A stretch of 40,287 nt of DNA from NCBI GenBank assembly GCA_037447605.1, contig CM074812.1, positions 781,130 through 821,416 of the forward strand. The letters run 5' to 3'. The position numbers and the translations under genes were made by a program. Origin of the DNA: Zygnema circumcarinatum. Its lineage: Eukaryota > Streptophyta > Zygnematophyceae > Zygnematales > Zygnemataceae. The notes under the pieces were generated by a model, which was not told the DNA's origin, searched no databases, and saw only the letters and a program-made list of their open reading frames with translations. Positions within the stretch are counted from its first letter, which is position 1; every line of letters begins with the position of its first letter. Of this stretch, positions 33,401-40,287 are shown one piece after another.

Positions 33401-35983
33401 CTCTCACAGAAATCACGATTATCTAAGTTTTCCTGACATAAGACAATCTAATCCAAGCTGGCTGCTTCATACAAACTGCGTTGCCTCACCTTTGTCTCGA
33501 TCTACAGATGCTGTTGCAGGAAGATACTTCGCCAGCCTATATTTCTGATATCCAACATTTAAAAACAGAAAAAACCCCACCAAAGGCCCGCCTTGAGCCC
33601 GCTGCCAGGTTCTAACTCGATGATCAAATCCACATGAGACCTAGAAACAAAACATATCCAGATGTTTTCCAGAAGAAATGGAGCAAGCATCTTTAGATAT
33701 ATTGGTTTGCAAAAAGTGCAGGCTTCCACCACCTGGTCGACACAACAATGAAATAGTGTAGAAGTGAGAATATAAAACATTCTTTGCAGCGAGGGCAGCA
33801 GGGAAAATGCCCGTACCTGCAAATGGCTCTTCACATGGTAAATGGTGAGACCTTGAACCCCCATCACTCGCAGCACTCCCTTTGGTGTTGCTCCTGAACC
33901 CTCCCAAAGTCCCGCCTTCAGCCATCTCCTCACACAAATCCTCCTTTCCTCACATGATACTTCAATTCCACTCAACAATACAATCTTCAATCTTGCGTGA
34001 ATCTACCTGATACACCCAGGCTACTTGATCCTACATCCTACTGCCTTCCTTCCATCGGGCTTCCCTCAATTTACCTTCACAGAGACCAGTAGTTACTGCT
34101 ACCTTTCACGACTCTGTAGACAATGACATCACACCAGCCATTAAACATCTTTCACAACAGTAGAACCTTTGAAATAAAGTCTCTCTTAAAGTCTCTTAGT
34201 CTCTTAAAAGTACTTACTATCAGCTCCACCAAGCTGGGCAACAGCATCCACAAAGCGTTCGTGCAGTTCTGGGGTCCACCGAAGTCGCTGTTTAGGGTTT
34301 GAAGAAGTGGTGGGAGCTGAAGCGGAAGGACTGGAGGCAGAGCCTGCAGGGAGAGGGGGGAGGAGAGCCCCTGGAGAGCTTCGAGCTCCCATTGCATTAT
34401 CTGCAATGGGCCATGGTGCGGGAGGGGGCCCATTTCCTGATGCTAACCGCTTAGTTGTCGGATACATAGTCTGCCCCCCAAAATACCCACAACAATAGAC
34501 AACGACAACAAGGGAAAAGTTCCACTTTTGGTCAATTCATGTCTGATTGGGTCCAAACGGTGGAGTTTGCAGAGAGCTGCTGCTGCAGCTCGTCTTTACA
34601 AGGACTCTATCAGAGAGTCATAAAGCTCATTATGCTCTGACGCAAGCTTCATCAGTCCTGCCCTACAAAGCATTTTTTGGATCAGTCGTTGCCACAATCA
34701 AGCTTCGCTCCCACGAAATCTCAATACCAGTGCTACCACCTTACTCTTACAAAAGTATTCTTCTTTTTCATTGATTACTTTTAACACGCTTCATTCATGC
34801 GTTACAACACGAACAATGTCCCATTTCTCTCTTCAGTAAAATTGGACCCATGAACTGCCGTTATGAAGTCCTATACTTAGGCTATGCACTTATTGAACTT
34901 TCTTGTGGCAATGTGACCAACTTTTCTCCATTTCTCGAAAACCCTATTTTCCCCAACCCCTCATCATGTATATCTTCTCTAGATGGGCGGGTGGGCGGGT
35001 AGGAGAAATGGACATGATAAGCTTTAGGCTTTATAGAACACATCTTAACAATATCTTGAGAACAAACATGATGGAACATCTTTAAGGAAGGTAATGGATT
35101 CTTGGACCGACAACAAGGAAACATGTTTCACACTTTCCAGAAGAATAAAAGGGGAGCATTGCAGTACACACACTTCCAAGTATCCAAAACACAAAAAAAA
35201 GCTTTAGAAGCCGTTAAAGGCATCCAAGAGCCTTACTCTCACCTCCTACACCTCCTCCTCCTCCATACACCTCCTTTCCCTCACATGCAAAAAAGACCTC
35301 AAACTACTTCGAGAACCAAACTTTCCACATACCTCCTCAACTTGCAACAGTTCCGTCCACGCGGTTCCAATGGCCTCCTCTTCGGGCGCGTACTCTCCCC
35401 AAATGGGCCACTCTATGGGGCCCAGCAAAGCAGTATTGCTGCCTCCAGGGCCTCCCACCTTTCCTTCTCCGCCTTCCTCTCCACCAAGGTTCGAATCTTC
35501 ATCCGGTGAACCCAAATAATGGGATGCAAGGTCCTCTCCGGGAGATCCGAGCCTCTCCGCGAGCACCGCTAGCTCACTCCCACCTTCTGCTCCCCTTCCT
35601 GCTTCGACTCCTTGCCCTAAATGTGAGCTAACATCCACTTCTAACTTCACAGTATCGGCTATTGTCAGGGCAGCCGTTTCAGCAGGAGCCCCAGAGGCTG
35701 CGGGAGAGCCTTGAGGAGGAGCGGGAGAGATTCTTCCTTCTTCTGTAGGCCTGCTCTGCTCGCAGGCCGAGGCGACGTGGCCAGCTGAGCAAGCGCCACC
35801 TGTCGCCGTCTCCGTGACTGAGAGGGAGGGCACCGCAGGGGTGGGAGCACCGGAGGACGACGCCCCGGAGAGAGAGGGGCGAGGGGAGAGAGAGTGGGAG
35901 TGGGAGAGAGACGGAGGGAAGGGAGGGGAAGGGGGAGGACGAGGTCCTGCAAAGGAAGCAGCTGAGTGCTGGCGAGAGGTCAT
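30488..35983 (-). CDS. MYB-CC (PHR/PHL-like) transcription factor, eight exons
   Basis: Exons: 35983-35333, 34470-34218, 33893-33817, 33544-33490, 33291-33219, 32840-32735, 32343-31135, 30742-30488. They encode about 892 aa, in frame. MYB-CC proteins bind P1BS-like sites, and several (PHR1, PHL1) control phosphate-starvation genes. The single MYB repeat is at about 277-338: KQRLRWTPELHERFVDAV, GGADRATPKGVLRVMGVQG, LTIYHVKSHLQKYRLAKYLP. The coiled coil is at about 383-433: GMQITEALRMQMEVQKRLHE, then LQLKIEAQGKYLQQIIQEQQ. The N-terminus has an acidic WPIWGEYAPEEEAIGTAWTE segment like those before the MYB repeat in PHR proteins. The long tail has eight-residue Gly/Met repeats (GNMGGMPP) and Gln-rich stretches; typical relatives are nearer 300-450 aa. 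I chose ATG 35983 because the frame upstream has no ATG; an extra 5' exon is possible. Confidence 0.9.
33099..33162 (-). other. candidate poison cassette exon in the MYB-CC gene
   Basis: Between exons 5 and 6 the minus strand has a good acceptor (CTCTTTGTTTCAG) at 33163-33175. It is followed by three donor-like sites: GTAAGG from 33098, GTAAGTA from 33088 and GTGAGA from 33079. Joined to exon 5 in its phase, the segment reads through DEGVHSTYLTVRDLASLK to TAG at 33110-33108. Its first seven bases (TGAAGGG) equal the start of true exon 6. Inclusion would give a protein with the MYB repeat but no coiled coil. Confidence 0.45.
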
Positions 35984-36240
35984 CCCATCGGCTGCCTGCA
36001 CGCCAGGTGCAGGACGCTCGCCCTCTGGACCATTCAGAAACGTTCGGGCGCAGGGACAGGGGAGAGGGCGGGCATGCAAGGTGGGGAAGGGAGGGGAAGG
36101 TGAAACGAGTAATGTGTTTTGGATGGACTTAGGGAGAGGAAAGGAGAGGGAAGGGAAGGGAGGGGGGGGGGAGGGGGAGGGGGAAGGGGAGGGGGAGGGA
36201 GAGGGAGAGGGAGAGGGAGAAGGAACCCTTTCTATTAAGT
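35984..36240 (-). promoter_or_regulatory. leader of the MYB-CC gene with G-tract and mini-uORF
   Basis: On the plus strand 36132-36222 is a long G-rich run (GGGAGGGG, a run of nine or ten G, then GGGAGAGGGAG units) that meets the simple criterion for G-quadruplex formation; the transcript would carry the C-rich strand. Directly at the start codon the sense sequence is ATGGGATGACC: an upstream ATG, one glycine codon and a TGA that overlaps the main ATG. Confidence 0.5.
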
Positions 36241-36583
36241 GAGATTGAAGCGGTATTGGACAAGCCCTTTAGAGGGGTGTTGAAGGATCCTGACAAGGCT
36301 CATCATTTGACCCGAGGAGAAAGAGAAAGCAGAAAGGGTAAAAGGTAGCGGATAAGAGAGAAGGCAGATAGTGAGCAAAGCGTAAGGAGAAGTGAGAAGA
36401 GAGGGAAGCGCAGAGGTGACGGGAGGGATTGCAGAGAAGTAAGCGAAACCTGGAGAGAGAGAGGGAAACAATAAAAAACGAGCGAGAGAGGGCTCCTGCA
36501 GCGTCAGAGAGACAGTAATGAAAAAGGAGGGGAGGGGAAGAGGGAGACGGAGGGAGAGGGCGAGCGGGAAGGCGAGAGGAAAA

Positions 36584-36778
36584 ATGGCTTCTCTGAAGTC
36601 CATGGGCCGCGCCTCCACCCCGTTCTCCAGGCGGTTCCATGCGGCCACTCCTGTTCCGTTCAACCTCTTCCAGTCACAGCTGCCGTCTACAAGCCCATTC
36701 TATGCATCTCGCACGTGCGCCGTTTCGTTCAGCAGTAAACTGGAACCAGTTACACCTTGTATCCATGATGCTAGCTGA
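36584..36778 (+). CDS. possible small ORF with organelle-targeting-like N-terminus
   Basis: A 64-codon frame starting MASLKSMGRASTPFSRRF. It is rich in Ser, Arg and Ala, almost free of acidic residues in its first 50, and contains an SRRFHAAT stretch, all reminiscent of a mitochondrial or plastid presequence. It ends PVTPCIHDAS and stop. I recognise no family. It may be a lone first exon, a relic, or chance in GC-rich sequence. Upstream in-frame codons extend it by 22 residues of Arg/Lys-rich sequence derived from a GA repeat, so I prefer the internal ATG. No downstream exon was found before UTP23. Confidence 0.2.
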   Translation: MASLKSMGRASTPFSRRFHAATPVPFNLFQSQLPSTSPFYASRTCAVSFSSKLEPVTPCIHDAS

Positions 36779-37051
36779 AATCTGACAAATGTGGGGGGAG
36801 CTGGCGGCCTCTGATCCGCTGCGAGGCGGGCACTGCCACGTGGCGGCATATTCGGGCCGGCGGCATATTCCCATCCGCCTCTGCGCCAAAAGTCGGCGGG
36901 CGGCCGCTTGGGGCGCACGCGTCGCAGTTTCGTTCAGCACAGTTCAGTTCGAACGTTCCAGTTAAGACCAGTGTAGTTTTGTTCTGTCCAGTTCGGGTAG
37001 TTCAGTTGAGAACAGTTCAGTTCCGGCGGACGGGCGAGGTCGGGCGATGAG

Positions 37052-37092
37052 GTGGATGGATGGATGGATGGATGGATGGATGGATGGATGGG
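37052..37092 (+). repeat. (GGAT)n tetranucleotide microsatellite
   Basis: About ten tandem GGAT/TGGA units, slightly interrupted at the right end (GGGTGGATGG). Confidence 0.9.
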
Positions 37093-37792
37093 TGGATGGT
37101 GGTGCACGGAAGGGCACAACACAACACGACACAACTCGCGGATTTTGTACAATGTGTGGAGGGAGAGGGAGAGGGAGAGGGAGGTGTAAATCATAACGAT
37201 ATAGGAGTTGAATGGTCCATAAAATTGTTCGATGTTGTGCAGTATGGTTGGAACATCTAGCAGTGCCAATGTAATAAACTGCATTATGTCCAATGGACGA
37301 TGTTTGTGAAAAATCAAAGTAAACTGTATATGAATTGAACATGGCATTCGCCATGCCACGTGGCAATCAGCAGTGAGCCATAGTGGTAACATGACATGAC
37401 GTTGTTGCGATTCAAGCCACATGGCATGATGCTGTCCAGCCACATTGTTGCACACATGTTGCGTGGATTCGAACAATCGGTGATTGATGATGATGCGGTG
37501 GTGCAATGTTCAAGCACTAACATGAGTTTCTGGAACTTGAGGCTGCTAGACGTTTTGTTGGAAATGTTGAAAGAAGCCGAAGGGCTCTCATGGTCTGATG
37601 GGTCCAACAACTTCACATGATGTGTCAACGAGGACAAACGACCGAACACCGTCGACATGTAACTGTCGAGCTGTGACTGAACTGAACAGAACAAAGAACG
37701 GAGCCTTACTATCAACTGTACCACCACACTCCACTAAGAGATATCCATTGGCACGCATAACGGAACTCATATTCTTTTCTTTCATTTTCATC

Positions 37793-37798
37793 TTTATT
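37793..37798 (-). terminator. candidate polyadenylation signal AATAAA of UTP23
   Basis: Sense-strand AATAAA lies 48 bases after the UTP23 stop codon (TGA, 37848-37846), a plausible position for a short 3' UTR. Confidence 0.55.
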
Positions 37799-37845
37799 AA
37801 GCAATAATATCAGAAGGTTGCTACAGATTTCCAGTCAGCCCATTC

Positions 37846-40270
37846 TCATCCTGCTTCCCCTTCCACTTTCCCTCCTTTTGTCCTTCGCCTTTTCCTTTTT
37901 GACGACTTATCAGAAGCCCCATCCTGAAAGAAAAAGATTTGATGGTCGTCAGACTTCTCTCCCTCCCCACCCCCCCCACCCCCCCCACCCCGCCTCTCCC
38001 TCTCTCTCTCTCACTCACTTTCCCTCTCTCTCTCTTTCCTTCTGTCTCTCTCTCGCTGTCTCTATGTTTCTCTCACTCTTCTCTCGCTTTTAAGCCTTCA
38101 CTCTCGTTTGCCTTATTCAAATCGTTTAGAGTTTTGAGTTTACACCAAGTATTTGCGTAAGATTAGGAGACAAGCCGCCCAGCAATGTATTCTGAAGTAC
38201 TGCTGCAATAGTGGAGAGAGTACAAGAGGAAGCAGAGGAGTGAAAAGGGGGAAACGCTCGTTCAATCTTAAAGCCCTAATTGCCTCAAATCCCGACGAAG
38301 TGCTGACAAAGATAGGCCGGCAAGCTCACCTTTTGACTTTCAGCAGTCGTGGGTGCGGTCTTCCCCGACTTCTTCTTCTTCATTGAGAGCGGGTTAGGTC
38401 CCTGCATTCTCCCCTCGTCCAAACTTAATCCAACCTGATGATTTTCTACGAAGTCATCACAAAAGAAGTAACACACAGAAGTAATAGAAAAAGAAAAAAA
38501 TTGCCTTTGGCCACTCCATTCTTCCTCACCTTCACTCGCTTTCGCTTGAAGGTAGGTCGGTCTCTCTCGGCAAGGATCTGTGCTTTCCTCTTTTTCCTCT
38601 CTTCATCTTCATAGTCTTCCATTGAACCCCCAATTCCTCCAGTTGCAGGCCTACTTCTTTCTCCTCTTCGCACTTCCTCTTCATCCTCCCTCTCCCCTAG
38701 GGTAGGCTCACCTTCCTCTTCATGTCTCTCCCGCTGCCTTGCTGCTTGTGCCTTCTTTTGTGCACGCGAATTCAAGATATTCACTTCCCTCTCTGTTAAG
38801 TGCAGTCTCTCCGCTTCACTTGACTTCGCAAACTGCTCCTGCTCTTGGGAAGGAGGCTCCAAAACCATGGCTGTCAACTTCACATAGATAAGAGCGCCGC
38901 CAGGAATCTGGTAAGCCAACAAACATTGATGCCTTCAGTGGTAGGTGGGAGTGCCTCCAAACAGATAGAGCCTTCAGAAGCTTTGAGAAAGTACCAAGGA
39001 GTGACCTGCCAGGGATGGAGGCAGCAATAGGAAAACGAGGGAGGGAGAGTATTCTACTCAGAGGCGGGTATATAACGGAACTACTTTCTCAGGAAGCTAG
39101 TTGAGGCAGTGCTCTGAAACATAGTTAAAGAATGGATACTAGTGCAACAACCCTCAATTCTAGAATCACAAGAGCAGAGATTGTAAAGCACGTCGGTTGA
39201 TGTAACACAATCGACATCTTCGCTTTGGCAATACCTTACGGATGTGGCGGCGCAACTCCGTGTCTTGAGAGGCCACAAAAAAGTGCTCTGGATTGCTATC
39301 TCCCACCATGGACTTAACGCACTCGGTGGCGTTCGATACAGGGGAGTGTTCACACCTGCTTCCGGAACAGAGAGAGAGGAATTATGGCCTCAAGAAACCC
39401 AGGCAAAGCAAAAATGCGAGATAAGACAAACATTACATAGTAACCTATAGCTACTTAGCACGGAAAGAGAAACAAGGACATCTCCTTATGCAGTTTTAAG
39501 GGGGTCTCTTGGGTCGCTGAAGAAGCCCTTACAACAGAAGGACGACAGAGAAAAAGAATTTTAAAAACTCGAATAGAGTGCTTCACAGTCGGAATCCTTG
39601 CCCCATATCTCATTTACAGAGGAAAAACATTCCAAAAATTCATCTGTAAATGATTCAAAAAAATTTAAGCATTCTTCCAGCAACCTACCTTGCCATGCCT
39701 AAGCTCCGAGCAGCTTCAATTGTTCCGAAAAATGCCTCTCCAAGCTTTTTCAGCTCTGCCAAAATGCACCTGCAAAGTACACTGTGAGAATTTAATAAAA
39801 CGATTTCATCGAAAATAGGATTCAGGACCCTCAGTTAATTAATCTAATTCAAATGGCTGAACTACCTTTAAAGAGGGTGCGGTTATTTAGGGTTGCTCGG
39901 CGTTCTCAAAAATTCAAGAGTTTGAAGATTTAGCTATGCTTTATGGAGTATAATGCCCTAAAGCCTTGGAGCTTCCTAGGAACCCGAATAATTTACGAGC
40001 CTGATAACCCTAAAACTTGAAATCCATGAATTTTCATAGAAAGTGACCCCTGTACCTAAAAACCCCCACAGTTCCATACCGGGTGACCATTGGTTTGACC
40101 TCGCCGCCGAGCAGGCGAGCCAGAGGCTGCACGAGGTCCGACATGCCGGCTTTCAGCGCGGCGTGGAGGAAGGTGCCGTCGCAGAGCACTTTGAAGGGCT
40201 CGCGGAAGGCGAAGCACGTGCGGTAGAAGCGCACATGGCGGCGAAACTGCTTCTGCCGCTTCACCTTCAT
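37846..40270 (-). CDS. UTP23: UTP23, small-subunit processome rRNA-processing factor, six exons
   Basis: Exons 40270-40080, 39769-39689, 39355-39235, 38907-38530, 38401-38330 and 37923-37846 give 306 aa in frame. UTP23 is a PIN-domain protein of the nucleolar SSU processome that binds U3/snR30-type snoRNPs during early 18S rRNA maturation. Family blocks seen: MKVKRQKQFRRHVRFYRTCF, REPFKVLCDGTF (with the conserved Asp31), RCILAELKKLGEAFFGT, then ATECVKSMVGDSNPEHFFVA and SQDTELRRHIRK, and IPGGALIYVKLTAMVLE. Cys65, Cys92, His94 and Cys103 are candidates for the family's zinc site. The C-terminus is basic, with the characteristic KGPNPLSMKKKK and KSSKRKRRRTKGGK tails. The frame of exon 4 to 5 was fixed by the VKGPNPLS motif. 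The promoter lies beyond the right edge, only 17 bp away. Confidence 0.93.
37980..38085 (+). repeat. CT-rich low-complexity tract in the last UTP23 intron
   Basis: CCCCACCCC runs followed by TCTCTC repeats on the plus strand, so purine-rich in the UTP23 transcript. It lies in intron 5 (37924-38329), just upstream of the final exon. Confidence 0.8.
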
Positions 40271-40287
40271 GACGAGGGAGGAAGGGG

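Larger units (their letters stand above)
36241..37845. other. intergenic region between MYB-CC and UTP23 genes
   Basis: No firmly supported gene. It holds a purine-rich segment (36300-36560), a small plus-strand open frame (listed separately), G-box sites at 36838-36843 and 37358-37363, a 12-base direct repeat GGCGGCATATTC at 36842 and 36859, a cluster of GTTCAGTTC-like motifs (36930-37025), a (GGAT)n tetranucleotide run (about 37052-37092) and the UTP23 3' UTR at the right end. Confidence 0.55.

Noticed and set aside
36073-36079. MYB-CC start at about 36079
   Set aside because: The codon there is TTG in the gene's frame; the first ATG in frame is at 35983.
36235-36663. Minus-strand frame upstream of the MYB-CC gene
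   Set aside because: It is a Leu/Ser/Pro-rich translation of a purine-rich tract and does not join the MYB-CC exons in frame.
1-40287. CRISPR arrays, operons, prophage or insertion sequences
   Set aside because: The gene structure is eukaryotic with spliceosomal introns; the tandem repeats are micro- and minisatellites without unique spacers.

Overview
The window is nuclear DNA of a green plant. Every gene it holds is a multi-exon eukaryotic gene except one intronless transcription factor. One gene, CCB1, serves the chloroplast cytochrome b6f complex, and the MYB-CC and trihelix transcription factors are plant families. Non-coding DNA is rich in GA/CT microsatellites, G-box (CACGTG) and CCAAT motifs and telomere-like repeats. 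I cannot name the species. The long low-complexity protein segments and GA-rich leaders would fit a non-flowering plant, but that is a guess.

Layout, left to right: (1) 251-10007, minus strand: an ATAD2-like nuclear AAA ATPase with an extended PHD finger (the family of Arabidopsis At3g15120), six exons, about 1,820 aa as read. Its first intron and its 5' flank are filled with telomere-like repeats. (2) 11941-12843, plus: a single-exon trihelix (ASR3-like) DNA-binding protein behind a 300 bp GA-repeat leader. (3) 14161-16783, plus: CCB1, four exons. (4) 17248-28768, minus, convergent with CCB1: a very large CNOT4-like RING/RRM/CCCH protein, sixteen exons. (5) 30488-35983, minus: a MYB-CC (PHR/PHL-like) factor, eight exons, with a long Gly/Met/Gln-rich tail and a candidate poison exon. 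(6) 37846-40270, minus: the rRNA-processing factor UTP23, six exons, starting 17 bp from the window edge.

I built the exon models by hand. All GT/AG junctions keep the reading frame and rejoin recognisable protein families, so the core of each model is strong. Weaker points are the 3' end of gene 1, the last exons of CNOT4 and the exact start of the MYB-CC gene. The genes are not an operon. They touch chromatin, transcription, mRNA turnover, rRNA processing and photosynthesis without an obvious shared pathway.

The most unusual structure is at 7.5-10.3 kb. TTAGGG repeats on the left face CCCTAA-type repeats on the right, the order expected at a head-to-head telomere junction, and they lie inside intron 1 of the ATAD2-like gene. 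Exon 1 is an island within the right-hand array. Also notable are a composite promoter element (CGTGGCG, seven bases, ATTGG) found three times with identical spacing upstream of two neighbouring genes, and the poison-exon candidate in the MYB-CC gene.
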